DNA of 64,000 bases from Streptomyces sp. CB02923 (GCF_001905005.1 NZ_LWKZ01000024.1:615427-679426), one strand, 5' to 3'; counted from the first letter of the stretch, positions 17,084 to 27,184 are shown. The notes: generated by a model from the letters alone, not told the origin. Translations and numbers: made by a program.

Positions 17084-18108
17084 GATCGACATCCGCACTG
17101 CAGGAACTGACCGACCCGGATATGTTCATCGACCTGTCCCCCTATCTCGGGCACGCGCTCCAGATGAAGTGCGAGGGCCTGAACCTCGGCGGCTCGATCA
17201 AGGTGCGGGCGGCGGCCTCGATGGTCGCCGCGGCCGAGCGCAGCCGCCTCCTCCGCGAGGACTCGGTGCTCGTCGAGTCCTCCTCCGGCAACCTGGGCGT
17301 CGCGCTGAGCGTGATCGCGGCCGGGAAGGGACTGCGCTTCACCTGTGTCACCGACGCGCGGTGCAACGAGGCCACGGCCGCCACCATGCGCGCCCTCGGC
17401 GCCGAGTTGGTGGTGGTCGAAGAGCCCGACCCCGAGGGCGGCTACCTCAAGGCCCGGCTGGACCGGGTCCGGGCGCTGTGTGCCGAGGACGACCGGTACT
17501 TATGGCTGAACCAGTACACCAACCCCGCCAACTGGGGTGCGCACTACGAGTCCACGGCGCCCGCCATCCTGAAGCATCTGCCCGACGTGGACGTGCTGTT
17601 CGTGGGGGTGGGCACCGGCGGGACCGCGATGGGCTGCGCACGCTACTTCCGCGACAGCGGCAGCCACGCCCGGCTGGTGGCCGTGGACGCCGCCGGATCG
17701 GTCACCTTCGGGCGGGCCCCGGCTCCCCGGCTGATCCCCGGGCTCGGTGCGAGTGTGCCGCCGCCGCTGTTCGTCCCGGAAGCCTTCGACCACCTCGTCG
17801 AGGTCGGTGAACTGGACGCCGTCCGGCTCTGCCGCACGCTCGCCTCGCACGGCATGCTCTTCGGCGGCTCGACCGGGACGGTGGTCGCGGGCGCGCTCCA
17901 GTGGCTGGAGCGGTACGACCCGGGACGGACGCTGAGTTCGGTGTGCATCTCCCCCGACATGGGCGACCGCTACCTCACCACCGTCTACGACGACCGCTGG
18001 GTGCTGGACCACTTCGGCCCCGAGGCCCTGCGCCCGCTGCAGCCCCTGCATCCCATCGGCCCGGTGGAACTCGTACGGAGCGAGGCCGGCGCACCGGACC
18101 TCGGCTGA
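17080..18108 (+). CDS. sbnA: SbnA-like PLP enzyme, N-(2-amino-2-carboxyethyl)-L-glutamate synthase
   Basis: A 342-residue cysteine-synthase-fold PLP enzyme. The Schiff-base lysine lies in GGSIKVRAA near residue 41, SSSGNLGVAL follows, and the phosphate-binding loop is GVGTGGTAMG. In staphyloferrin B and other pathways SbnA joins O-phospho-L-serine with L-glutamate to give ACEGA, which SbnB then oxidises to 2,3-diaminopropionate. The SbnB partner follows 40 bases on, which makes this assignment much firmer than plain cysteine synthase. The GTG start overlaps the ABC gene stop. Codon 141 is TTA (17500-17502), a rare leucine codon in Streptomyces that suggests dependence on the bldA tRNA. Confidence 0.87.
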   Translation: MRSTSALQELTDPDMFIDLSPYLGHALQMKCEGLNLGGSIKVRAAASMVAAAERSRLLREDSVLVESSSGNLGVALSVIAAGKGLRFTCVTDARCNEATAATMRALGAELVVVEEPDPEGGYLKARLDRVRALCAEDDRYLWLNQYTNPANWGAHYESTAPAILKHLPDVDVLFVGVGTGGTAMGCARYFRDSGSHARLVAVDAAGSVTFGRAPAPRLIPGLGASVPPPLFVPEAFDHLVEVGELDAVRLCRTLASHGMLFGGSTGTVVAGALQWLERYDPGRTLSSVCISPDMGDRYLTTVYDDRWVLDHFGPEALRPLQPLHPIGPVELVRSEAGAPDLG

Positions 18109-18148
18109 CCGCCGGAACACCAGACCACACGAAGGAAGGACTCGCACC

Positions 18149-19150
18149 ATGTTCGAATTCACCGTTGTTCCGGGGCCGGCCGTACGCGACGTACTGGACG
18201 GGGACCGCCCGGCCGTCATCGACCTGGTACGCCGCACCTACGTGCACCATGAAGCCGGGGACTCGGTCAACCCGGACAGCTATTTCCTGCGGTTCCCCGA
18301 CAAGCCCGACGCCCGCATCATCGCCCTGCCCTCCTTCCTGGGCGCGGACGTCCAGCGCGCGGGCATCAAGTGGATATCCAGCTTCCCGGCCAACACCGCC
18401 GCGGGGCGGCCCCGGGCCTCCGCCGTGCTCGTCCTCAACGACTACGAGACCGGCTACCCGACGGCCTGCCTGGAGGCCGCGACCATCAGCTCGGCGCGCA
18501 CCGCCGCCTCCGCCGCCGTCGCCGCCACGGCGCTGCGCCCCGGCGGGTACGCGGGCAGCACGCTCTCCGTGGTCGGTGCGGGCATCATCGCGCGCAACAT
18601 CTGTGACTACGTGCATGCCGCGGGCGTACGCCCCGACACGTACCTGGTGCACGACCTGGACCCGGCGTCCGGGCACTCCTTGGTGCAGCACATCCGGGAG
18701 AACCTGGGGGCGCGGGCCGAGTTCGTCGCCGGTCCGGATGCCGCGCTGGCGGCCGACACCGTGGTGTTCGCCACCACGGTGGCGACCCCGTACGTGCACA
18801 CGCCCTTCAAGCCGGGACAGCTCGTGCTCAACATCTCGCTGCGTGACCTCGCCCCCGGAGTCATCACCGAGGCGGCCAACTTCTTCGACGACGTCGAGCA
18901 CTGCATGAAGGCCAACACCTCTCCGCACCTGGCCGAACAGGCCACCGGAGGCCGGGACTTCGTGACCGGCACGCTGGCCGCCGTACTGAACGGCGAGGTG
19001 ACGCCGCCCACCGACGTGCCCGTGGTCTTCTCCCCGTTCGGGCTCGGTGTGCTCGACCTCGCGGTCGGTGCCCACGTCCTCGGCCGTGCGCAGGAGGCGG
19101 GCACCGCGGTGGAGATCCCCGGCTTCTTCGCGGAGACGCACCGCTGGTGA
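18149..19150 (+). CDS. sbnB: SbnB-like ACEGA dehydrogenase (ornithine cyclodeaminase family)
   Basis: A 333-residue member of the ornithine cyclodeaminase/mu-crystallin family. The substrate region has GIKWISSFPAN and the NAD-binding Rossmann loop is VVGAGIIARN near residue 145. SbnB oxidatively cleaves ACEGA to L-2,3-diaminopropionate and 2-oxoglutarate with NAD. The gene lies directly after the sbnA-like gene with GAAGGAAGGA upstream of the ATG. Together they supply a diaminopropionate unit, or a derivative, to the NRPS lines that follow. Confidence 0.88.
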   Translation: MFEFTVVPGPAVRDVLDGDRPAVIDLVRRTYVHHEAGDSVNPDSYFLRFPDKPDARIIALPSFLGADVQRAGIKWISSFPANTAAGRPRASAVLVLNDYETGYPTACLEAATISSARTAASAAVAATALRPGGYAGSTLSVVGAGIIARNICDYVHAAGVRPDTYLVHDLDPASGHSLVQHIRENLGARAEFVAGPDAALAADTVVFATTVATPYVHTPFKPGQLVLNISLRDLAPGVITEAANFFDDVEHCMKANTSPHLAEQATGGRDFVTGTLAAVLNGEVTPPTDVPVVFSPFGLGVLDLAVGAHVLGRAQEAGTAVEIPGFFAETHRW

Positions 19151-19217
19151 CGGTGCCCCGCGGCCGAGCGGCCGCGCCGACCATCCAGCCGGAACCCTCC
19201 TGAGGTGGACCTTCAAC

Positions 19218-20717
19218 ATGATCACGCACTGGTGGCTCAACGAAATGCCGCCGATTCCGGGAATCCTTAGAGCGGTCTTCTACGCGGGCCTCCTGGTCAT
19301 CTGTCTCGTCGACCGGCCGTCACCGCTCGCCGCCGCGCAGGTCGCCGGCAAGACCGCGCCGGCGTTCTACACTCCGGTCGGCGTGCTGCGGCTGCTCGGC
19401 ATCAAGCAGGTCGGCCCCGGGGTGCTCACCCTCGTCACCAGGCTCACGGTGGTGGTGTGGGTCGCCGCCGCGGCCGGCTTCCTCCAGCCCGCCACCGGCG
19501 CCCTGACGTTCCTGGGATTCGCCTTCCTCCACGCGGTCAACGCCGGTGCGCTGGGAGCCAACCACTCCACGCACTCGGCGGTCTACGCGCTGCTGTGCAT
19601 GAGCTTCTCGGTCTCGTACGACTTCTCCCTCGACGGCCTGCTCGCCCAGCACACCGCCTGGCCCCTGCTGGTGCCGGAGTCCTCCGTCCTGACTTCGGGC
19701 TTCGCCCCGGCGCTGCTGCTGATCTGCCTCGCGTACACCATGTTCGCCGGCGGAGTGGCCAAGGTCCGCTACGGCTGGTCCGGCTGGCGGGACGGTTCCG
19801 CGCTCCGCTTCTACCTGGAGCAGTCGTCGCCCGTCGCCCGCTGGCCGTGGCTCTCCCGCCTGGTGATGGGCAGCCCGGCCCTGTGCCGGCTCGCCGCCTG
19901 GGGCACGCTCGCCATCGAACTGGGTTCCATTGTCGCCGTGTTCAGCGGTGAGGCGCGGATGCCGCTGATCCTGACCTGGGTCTGCCTGCACGTCGGCATC
20001 CTGTGCATGATGATGCCCGCCTACTGGGTGCAGATGTGGTGTTACCTGCTGCTCCTCGACTGGCCGTGGCTCACGTCCCTCGTCACCGGCGAGGAGCCCG
20101 CCCGCCCGGTCTTCTCCGGCGGCGGAACCGGAGCGGTGGTGCTCACCGCCGTCGGCTGCCTCCTCGTCGCGGCTCTGGTGTACGTCCTGGTGACCGAGTC
20201 CGAACAGTGGCCTTTCACCAGTGTGCCGATGTACTCCAACGGAACGCGGGGCGCCGACCTGATCGTGCTGCCCGACCGCTCCGAACTGCACGCGCGTGCG
20301 CAGCGGGCCGCACGCGGCCGCCACCGGGCCTGGCAGCGCGCCTGGGTCGACCAGGAGTACCTGGAAGACATCTGGGTCCGCCCGGCGGACGACGGGGCCG
20401 AGCCCCAGCGCCTGTTCCACCTGATGCACGAGCGCGGCGCCGTGCCCCCCGCGCGCTGGTCGCAGTACGCCAAGGTGGTGCGCGAGACCGCCGTCGAGGA
20501 CATCGTGGCCAAACCGGCCGGCCGTCCGGAACACACCACGGACCGGGAATACCCCGCCGCCCGCTTCCTCCGCGAGGTCATACCCCTGGTACGGAACGCG
20601 CTGCCCGGCTGGGAGCAGTACCGGGCCCTGGAACTGATCTGCCGTACCGAGTGCGGAGGCGTGGTCATCGCCCGCGCCGACCTGGCGGACCGGCCCGTCG
20701 GGGAGCCCGTCCGGTGA
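19218..20717 (+). CDS. HTTM-domain (vitamin K-dependent gamma-carboxylase-like) membrane protein
   Basis: A 499-residue integral membrane protein with about eight hydrophobic segments in the first 370 residues, then a soluble C-terminal part. The order of helices and the conserved-looking WPFTSVPMYSN after the last helix point to the HTTM family, the bacterial relatives of vitamin K-dependent gamma-glutamyl carboxylase. The ATG at 19218 has TGAGGTGG upstream. It sits between the Dap genes and the first multimodular NRPS, with the NRPS beginning at or just after its stop, so it is very likely part of the pathway. Whether it carboxylates, oxidises or modifies a membrane-bound intermediate cannot be told from the sequence. 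Confidence 0.75.
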   Translation: MITHWWLNEMPPIPGILRAVFYAGLLVICLVDRPSPLAAAQVAGKTAPAFYTPVGVLRLLGIKQVGPGVLTLVTRLTVVVWVAAAAGFLQPATGALTFLGFAFLHAVNAGALGANHSTHSAVYALLCMSFSVSYDFSLDGLLAQHTAWPLLVPESSVLTSGFAPALLLICLAYTMFAGGVAKVRYGWSGWRDGSALRFYLEQSSPVARWPWLSRLVMGSPALCRLAAWGTLAIELGSIVAVFSGEARMPLILTWVCLHVGILCMMMPAYWVQMWCYLLLLDWPWLTSLVTGEEPARPVFSGGGTGAVVLTAVGCLLVAALVYVLVTESEQWPFTSVPMYSNGTRGADLIVLPDRSELHARAQRAARGRHRAWQRAWVDQEYLEDIWVRPADDGAEPQRLFHLMHERGAVPPARWSQYAKVVRETAVEDIVAKPAGRPEHTTDREYPAARFLREVIPLVRNALPGWEQYRALELICRTECGGVVIARADLADRPVGEPVR

Positions 20718-20773
20718 CGCCTTCATCCCTCCCCGGACCGCAGCCGACCGTCTCCCCGCAGAGTGAGGAAGCC

Positions 20774-23700
20774 GTGAGCGTGGACAACAGCCCGAGCCCG
20801 CACGAGATCACCCGCGCTCCGACCGCCGACTGGTACCCCCTGTCGTCGGGCCAGCTCTCGATCTGGCTGACGACGCAGGCGGGCGGCGCCCACGGCGCCT
20901 ATACGGTGCCGGCCGTCTACCGGCTGAGCGGCGCTCTCGACGCCGTCGCGCTGCGGCGCGCCTTCGAGGCCCTGCTCGCCCGCCACGAGTCGCTGCGCAC
21001 GGCGTTCGCGGTGGTGGACGGGATTCCGCGGCAGCGCCCCGTCGCCGACGCCACGCTGGACTGGACCTACCAGGTCGCCGACGGCGGCGCGGAGCACCTC
21101 GTCGAGGGGTTCACCGCCGGGGCGTTCGACCTCGCGGCGGGCCGTCTGATGCGCGTCCTGCTGGTGCGCACGGGCGAGGACGAGCACGTCCTGGTGGTCA
21201 CCGCACACCACATCGCGGTGGACGGCTGGTCGATGACGGTGCTGCTCGACCAGGTGACCTCGGCCTACGACGCGCTCGTCCGCGGCGAGGAGCCGGAGAC
21301 CGGACCGCCGCAGATCCAGTACAAGGACTACGCGAACTGGCAGCAGGCCCACCTGCACGGCGGCTCCTTCGACGCGTCGCGCGCGTACTGGCAGGAGCGG
21401 TTCGGGGAGGGCGTCGTCCCGCTGGACCTGCCTGCCGACCGGCCGCGCCCCGCCGCCCGCAGCTACCGGGGAGCCGTCACCGGCCGCGTCATCGGGCAGG
21501 ACACGCTCCAGGCGCTCAAGGCGCTGTGCCGACAGGAGCGGGTCACGCTCTTCGCGGGCCTGTCCGCCGCGCTCCGCGTCCAGTTGCTGCGGTACACCGG
21601 CCGGCGCGACATCGTGCTCGGCACCCCCGCCGTGACGCGGCCGGTGCCGGAGCTGTACGACCAGATCGGCTGCTACATCAACAGCATCGCGCTGCGCGAC
21701 ACCGTCCGGCCGGGTACGAGCTTCCGCGACCTGCTGCGCACCGTCCAGGACACCCTCCAGGGTGCCCTGCGCCACCACGAGTACCCGTTCGACCAGGTCG
21801 TACGGGATGCCGGTGGCACCACCGAAGCCGGTCGCAACCCGCTGTTCGACGTGATGGTCATCTTCGACCACGGCTGGGGCCAACCGGCGGAATCCACGGC
21901 CGGACTGCGCTTCGACGCCCTCAAGGCCGACAACGGGCACAGCAAGATGGACCTGACCGTCTTCTTCGAGGAGACGTCCACGGGCCTGCGGGTCTCGGCG
22001 GAGTACTCCACCGAGCTGTTCGACGCCGACCGGGTCCAGCGGCTGCTGGAGCACTTCGGCGTCCTGCTGGAGGACGCGTCGGCCCGCCCCGACCGGGCCG
22101 TGGAGACCGTGGCGCTGATGGGCGAGGAGGAGCGTCACCGGGTGGTGCACGGCTTCAACCGCGCCGGAACGCACTACGACCTCGGCACCCCCCTCCCGCA
22201 GCTCTTCGAGCAGCAGGCGGCCCGCACCCCGGACGCCGTCGCGACGGTCGACGAGCACGGGTCGCTGACCTTCGCCGAACTCAACTCCCGCGCCAACCGG
22301 CTCGCCTGGACCCTGCGGGAGTCCTACGGGGTCGGCGCGGGCACACTGGTCGCCCTGTACCTGGAACGCTCGGTGGACCTGACCGTCGCCGTGCAGGCCG
22401 TGCTCAAGGCAGGCGGCGCCTACCTGCCCGTCAACACCGCCGACCCGTCGGACCGGGTGCGGACCGTCCTCGACGACAGCGGCAGCAGGCTGGTGCTGTC
22501 CCGCGGCGGGGCCGCCGTGCCCCTCCCCGACGGCCTGCCGTCCCTGGACATCACCGGCCAGGACGCGCTGTCCCCGCGCACGGACGATCCGCCGCCGCTG
22601 GCGGGCCCCGACGACCTGGCCTACTGCATCTACACCTCCGGCTCGACCGGCCGCCCCAAGGGGGCGCTCATCGAGCACCGCGCGATCGTCAACCGGCTCC
22701 GCTGGATGACGGACGACCTCGGGCTGGGCGCGGACGACGTCTTCCTCCAGAAGACCCCGTACTCCTTCGACGTCTCCGTATGGGAACTGCTCCTGCCGGG
22801 GATCATCGGCGCCACCCAGGTCATGCTCCGGCCGGGCGGCGAATCCGACCCGCAGCTCATCCGGGAGACCGTCGGGCGGCACGGCGTCACCGTCGTGCAC
22901 TTCGTTCCCTCGATGCTGAGCCAGTACCTGGCAGCCGTGCCCGACGCCTTCGCCGGCGTGCGCAGCTGCGTGTGCAGCGGCGAAGAGCTGGACCGCGACC
23001 TCGCCGGCCGGTTCCGCTCCGCGACCGGCGGTACGGGCACGCGCCTGTTCAACTACTACGGCCCCACCGAGGCCGCCGTGGACGTCACGACGCTGCACGT
23101 CGAGGACGGGGAGCGGCCCGTCAGCATCGGCCGCCCCGCCCCCGGCAACCGCCTCTACGTCATCGACGAGGCGGGGCAGCCGTGCCCCGTCGGCGTCACG
23201 GGCGAACTGTGCATCGGCGGCGTCCAGCTGGCCCGCGGCTACCTCGGCCGCCCCGAGCTGACCGCCGAGCGGTTCATCACGGCCGCCTTCCTCCCGGACG
23301 AGCGGATCTACCGCACCGGGGACCTGGCGCACTGGCTGCCCAACGGCGAAGTGCGCTACCTGGGACGGCGCGACAACCAGGTGAAGATCCGCGGACACCG
23401 CGTCGAACTGGGCGAGATCGAGCAGGCACTGCGCGACCAGCCCGCGGTGGAACGCGCCGTCGTCCTGCCGCGGCGCGACTCCCTCGGCACGGACCTCCTG
23501 TACGCGTATGTGGAGGCCGGCCAGGACTGCCCGCCCGCCGACCGGCTGCGGGACGCCCTGGAGCAGCGCCTGCCGCGCTACATGGTGCCCTCGCACTACA
23601 TCCGCACGGACACCTTTCCGGTCACGCGCAACGGCAAGGTGGACCGCGAGGCGCTCACCCGGCTGTCCGGCGCGGAAGTCGCGACCACCGAGTACGTCGA

Positions 23701-26700
23701 GGCGTCCACGCCGACCGAGCGGGCCCTGACCGGTATCTGGCAGTCGTTGCTGTCCGTCGAACGGGTCGGCGTCACGGACGACTTCTTCGTACTCGGCGGG
23801 CACTCCCTGACCGCACTCCAGCTCAACAGCCGGATCAGCGAGCACTTCGGGCTGGACTTGCAGGCGGCGGCGGTCTTCACGCACCGGACCGTGGCCGCGC
23901 AGGCACGGCTCGTGGACGGTGCTGCCGCGGGCTCGCGAGCGGCCCTGGAGCCGGTGGCCCGCGCCGGGCGGCACGTCCTGTCCTACGCCCAGGAGCGCAT
24001 GTGGTTCCTGTACATGCTCGCCCCGGAGAGCACGGCGTACCACATCCCCACGCTCGCCACCTTCCACGGCCGGCTCGACACCGAGGCGCTCCGGGCGGCG
24101 CTGTCCGATCTGTTCGAGCGGCACGAGATCCTGCGCGTGGCCTACGGCTCCGACGACGGGCAGCCCTTCCAGCGGCCCCTCGCCGACCTGGCACTCCCCT
24201 TCTCGCAGACCGACCTGTCGCACCTCGGCCCGCGGGAGGCGGAGGAGGCCGTCGCCCGTGCGGTGCACGAGGACGGCGCCCGGCCGTTCCGGCTGCGGGA
24301 AGAGTCCCCGGTGCGCTTCCTGCTGTTCAAGGTGCACGACACCGAACACCGGCTGCTGACCACGCTCCACCACATCGCCGGTGACGGCTGGTCGACGCGG
24401 CTGATGATGCGGGAGCTGTCGGCCCTCTACACCCGGCGTACGGGCGGCGCCTGCGAACCGCTGCCCGACCTGCGGGTGCAGTACATCGACTACGCCGCGG
24501 CCGTACGCGACGAGGGACACCGCCAGGCCGTCGACGCCGATCTGCGGTACTGGACGGAGCGGCTCGCCGGTGCCCCCGCGCTGGAGCTGCCGACCGACGT
24601 TCCGGACCCGGAGGCCGCCGGAAGGTCCTGCGGCAGGACAGCGCTGGCCCTCCCCGCCACCACGGCCCGCAAGCTCCGCGATCTGGCCGTACGGACCTCG
24701 ACGACCCCGTTCGAGGTGACCATGGCGGCCGTGAACCTGCTGCTGTCCCGGCTCGGTGACCAGCAGGACGTGAGCGTCGGCTACCCGGTGGCCAACCGGC
24801 AGAGCGTCGAGCTGGAGGGGATCATGGGTCTCTTCCTCAACACGCTGGTCCTGCGCACCGACCTGTCCGGCGAGCCGGTCTTCACCGACCTGCTGAAGCG
24901 GGTGAGCAGCGGTGTCCAGGAGGCGTACGCGCATCAGTCGGCGCCCTTCGAGCTGCTGGTCGAGCGGCTCAACCCGGCCCGGCAGCTGGACCGCACCCCC
25001 GTCTTCGACGTGTTGCTCAACTACCTGGGCAGCCTGCGCGAGGACGCCCAAATCGAAGGGCTGGGGGTCGAGTTCGACGACCAGCTCTTCGAAGCGGAGG
25101 CCAAGTTCCCGCTCACCTTCTACGTGTGGGACGAGGCGGACGACGCGGGCGGAGAGCGCCTGCACATCGAGCTGGTGCACAAATCCAGCCTGTTCTCCAC
25201 GGCCCGCGCCGAGACGCTGGTGCACCAGCTCGGCGCCCTGCTGGAGCAGATCGCCGAAGCCCCGGAGCGGCCGCTCGCCGCGTACTCGCTGGTCCTGCCC
25301 GGAGCCGCCGGTGCGGAAGCCGCCTTGCGCACGGCGATCGAGGAACCCCCGCAGCCGCCGGTCACCGAACTGATCGCGGCTCAGGCCGCACGCGCCCCCG
25401 GGCGTCCGGCGCTCGTCCAGGGGAACCGCTCCCTGTCGTACGCGGAACTGGTCCGGCGCTCCGAGGACCTGGCCCGGCGCCTGGTCGCCGAAGGGTGCGC
25501 ACCGGGCCGGGTGGTGGCGGTGACCGGGCCGCGCGGCCCCGGGTTCTACGTGGCGATGCTGGGCGTACTGCGCAGTGGCGCCGTCTTCTTCCCGCTGGAC
25601 CCGGCGTTGCCCCCGGGCCGCCGGGACCACCTGCTGAGCGCCGGACGGCCCGAACTCGTGGTGCGGACCGCCGATCTGTTCGCGGACGGCGCCGACAGTG
25701 CCGACGACAGCGGACTGCCGGTGGTCCTGGTGGACGCGTACACCGGAGCGCTGACGGAGGAGGCCCCCGCCGAGCAGCTCCCCGCCGTCGCCCCGGACAC
25801 GCCCGCGTACCTCTTCTTCACCTCCGGTACGACCGGCACTCCGCGTGGCGTGCTGGGGCGGCACGCGTCGCTGAGTCACTTCCTGCGCTGGCAGAGCGGT
25901 GAGTTCGGCATCGCGGACGGGGACCGGTGTGCCCAGCTGACCAGCCCCTCCTTCGACGTGATGCTGCGCGACACGCTGCTCGCCCTGGTCTCCGGCGGCA
26001 CCACGGTCGTACCCGAGCCCTCGGACCTGCTGGGCGGCAAGGCGGTGTTCGCCTGGCTGGAGCGCGAGCGGGTCAGTGTGCTGCACGCCGCGCCGACGGT
26101 GCTGCAGTCCTGGCTCCTGGACGTACCGGCCACGACCCGCCTGCCCGGACTGCGCCTGGCCTTCCTGGCGGGCGAGCCGCTGAAGGCGGCCCTGGTGGAG
26201 CGGTTGCGGGAGGTCCTCCCGGAACGCGGGGAGATCGTGAACCTGTACGGCCCCACCGAGACCACGATGGCGAAGTTCGCGTACCGCGTCCCGGCGGGCG
26301 GGCCGCTTCCGCCGGTGCTGCCGGTCGGTACGCCGCTGCCGCAGTGCCAGGCGTTCGTGATGCGCGGCGATGTCGTCTGCGGTACCGGTGAACCCGGCGA
26401 GATCGTCATCCGTACCCCGTACCGGACCCTGGGCTATCTGAACGATCCCGGGTCCGCGGCCTTCTTCCCCAACCCGTACCGTGCCGACGAACAGGACCTC
26501 CTGTACCGCACCGGGGACGTGGGGCGGCTGCGTCCGGACGGGCTGCTGGAGATCGTCGGGCGCGCGGACCACCAGATCAAGATCAGCGGCGTGCGTATCC
26601 ACCCGGCCGAGATCGAGGCGGCGCTGGTGGGCCACCCCCAGGTGTCGGGCTGTGTGGTGACGGCCCACAAGAGCCCGCAGGACGAGTACCACCTCGTGGC

Positions 26701-27184
26701 CTACGTGGTGCCGGACGCCGGTGCCGAGGGCGACGGGCTGGGGGGACGGCTGCGGCAGTACCTGACCGGGCAGCTTCCGCAGGCCATGGTCCCCGGCGAG
26801 TTCATCGCGCTCGACCGCATCCCCACGAACGCGAACGGCAAGCCGGACCGCCGGGCCCTGCCCGCGCCCGCGTTCCTCGACGACTCGCCCGTCGCCGGAA
26901 AAGCCCCCCGCACCGCGGCCGAACTGCGCATCCAGGAAGCCTGGCAGTCGGCCCTGGGCCGCCGCGTCTCCGGTGTCGACCAGGTCTTCTTCGAGCTCGG
27001 CGGCACCTCGCTGAAGCTGCTGAGGCTCCACGCACTGCTGGAGGAGGAGTTCCCCGCCGCCTTCCGGGTCGCGCAGTTGTTCAGCCACCCCACGATCGCT
27101 CTGCAGGCGCAGCTGGCCGAACCGGCGGCCGCCCGTGAGACCCAGGACCACACGGAAGACGAGGTTTCCGAGCATGACTTCTGA
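20774..27184 (+). CDS. NRPS, C-A-T-C-A-T; first A domain has a Ser/Dap-type code
   Basis: A 2136-residue dimodular NRPS. Module 1: C (HHIAVDG near 144), A (YTSGSTGRPKG near 619), T (GGHSL, Ser near 1010). Module 2: C (HHIAGDG near 1198), A (FTSGTTGTPRG near 1681), T (GGTSLK, Ser near 2078). The by-eye A1 pocket is D-V-W-H-V-S-Y-V-D-K, which falls in the serine/2,3-diaminopropionate group. A2 reads D-V-R-H-F-A-L-M-A-K and is not assignable. No epimerase or thioesterase is present. A GTG at 20714 overlaps the HTTM stop, but the GTG at 20774 with TGAGGAAGCC is the stronger start. The sbnA/sbnB pair upstream makes Dap the likeliest A1 substrate (inferred). Confidence 0.93.
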   Translation: MSVDNSPSPHEITRAPTADWYPLSSGQLSIWLTTQAGGAHGAYTVPAVYRLSGALDAVALRRAFEALLARHESLRTAFAVVDGIPRQRPVADATLDWTYQVADGGAEHLVEGFTAGAFDLAAGRLMRVLLVRTGEDEHVLVVTAHHIAVDGWSMTVLLDQVTSAYDALVRGEEPETGPPQIQYKDYANWQQAHLHGGSFDASRAYWQERFGEGVVPLDLPADRPRPAARSYRGAVTGRVIGQDTLQALKALCRQERVTLFAGLSAALRVQLLRYTGRRDIVLGTPAVTRPVPELYDQIGCYINSIALRDTVRPGTSFRDLLRTVQDTLQGALRHHEYPFDQVVRDAGGTTEAGRNPLFDVMVIFDHGWGQPAESTAGLRFDALKADNGHSKMDLTVFFEETSTGLRVSAEYSTELFDADRVQRLLEHFGVLLEDASARPDRAVETVALMGEEERHRVVHGFNRAGTHYDLGTPLPQLFEQQAARTPDAVATVDEHGSLTFAELNSRANRLAWTLRESYGVGAGTLVALYLERSVDLTVAVQAVLKAGGAYLPVNTADPSDRVRTVLDDSGSRLVLSRGGAAVPLPDGLPSLDITGQDALSPRTDDPPPLAGPDDLAYCIYTSGSTGRPKGALIEHRAIVNRLRWMTDDLGLGADDVFLQKTPYSFDVSVWELLLPGIIGATQVMLRPGGESDPQLIRETVGRHGVTVVHFVPSMLSQYLAAVPDAFAGVRSCVCSGEELDRDLAGRFRSATGGTGTRLFNYYGPTEAAVDVTTLHVEDGERPVSIGRPAPGNRLYVIDEAGQPCPVGVTGELCIGGVQLARGYLGRPELTAERFITAAFLPDERIYRTGDLAHWLPNGEVRYLGRRDNQVKIRGHRVELGEIEQALRDQPAVERAVVLPRRDSLGTDLLYAYVEAGQDCPPADRLRDALEQRLPRYMVPSHYIRTDTFPVTRNGKVDREALTRLSGAEVATTEYVEASTPTERALTGIWQSLLSVERVGVTDDFFVLGGHSLTALQLNSRISEHFGLDLQAAAVFTHRTVAAQARLVDGAAAGSRAALEPVARAGRHVLSYAQERMWFLYMLAPESTAYHIPTLATFHGRLDTEALRAALSDLFERHEILRVAYGSDDGQPFQRPLADLALPFSQTDLSHLGPREAEEAVARAVHEDGARPFRLREESPVRFLLFKVHDTEHRLLTTLHHIAGDGWSTRLMMRELSALYTRRTGGACEPLPDLRVQYIDYAAAVRDEGHRQAVDADLRYWTERLAGAPALELPTDVPDPEAAGRSCGRTALALPATTARKLRDLAVRTSTTPFEVTMAAVNLLLSRLGDQQDVSVGYPVANRQSVELEGIMGLFLNTLVLRTDLSGEPVFTDLLKRVSSGVQEAYAHQSAPFELLVERLNPARQLDRTPVFDVLLNYLGSLREDAQIEGLGVEFDDQLFEAEAKFPLTFYVWDEADDAGGERLHIELVHKSSLFSTARAETLVHQLGALLEQIAEAPERPLAAYSLVLPGAAGAEAALRTAIEEPPQPPVTELIAAQAARAPGRPALVQGNRSLSYAELVRRSEDLARRLVAEGCAPGRVVAVTGPRGPGFYVAMLGVLRSGAVFFPLDPALPPGRRDHLLSAGRPELVVRTADLFADGADSADDSGLPVVLVDAYTGALTEEAPAEQLPAVAPDTPAYLFFTSGTTGTPRGVLGRHASLSHFLRWQSGEFGIADGDRCAQLTSPSFDVMLRDTLLALVSGGTTVVPEPSDLLGGKAVFAWLERERVSVLHAAPTVLQSWLLDVPATTRLPGLRLAFLAGEPLKAALVERLREVLPERGEIVNLYGPTETTMAKFAYRVPAGGPLPPVLPVGTPLPQCQAFVMRGDVVCGTGEPGEIVIRTPYRTLGYLNDPGSAAFFPNPYRADEQDLLYRTGDVGRLRPDGLLEIVGRADHQIKISGVRIHPAEIEAALVGHPQVSGCVVTAHKSPQDEYHLVAYVVPDAGAEGDGLGGRLRQYLTGQLPQAMVPGEFIALDRIPTNANGKPDRRALPAPAFLDDSPVAGKAPRTAAELRIQEAWQSALGRRVSGVDQVFFELGGTSLKLLRLHALLEEEFPAAFRVAQLFSHPTIALQAQLAEPAAARETQDHTEDEVSEHDF

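Noticed and set aside
20723..27175. Open frame of about 2150 codons on the minus strand, with similar ones at 9314-12943 and 28860-34028
   Set aside because: They lie exactly opposite NRPS genes, lack any domain motif and are Gly/Ala/Arg/Val/His-rich. They are GC-bias shadows of the real genes.
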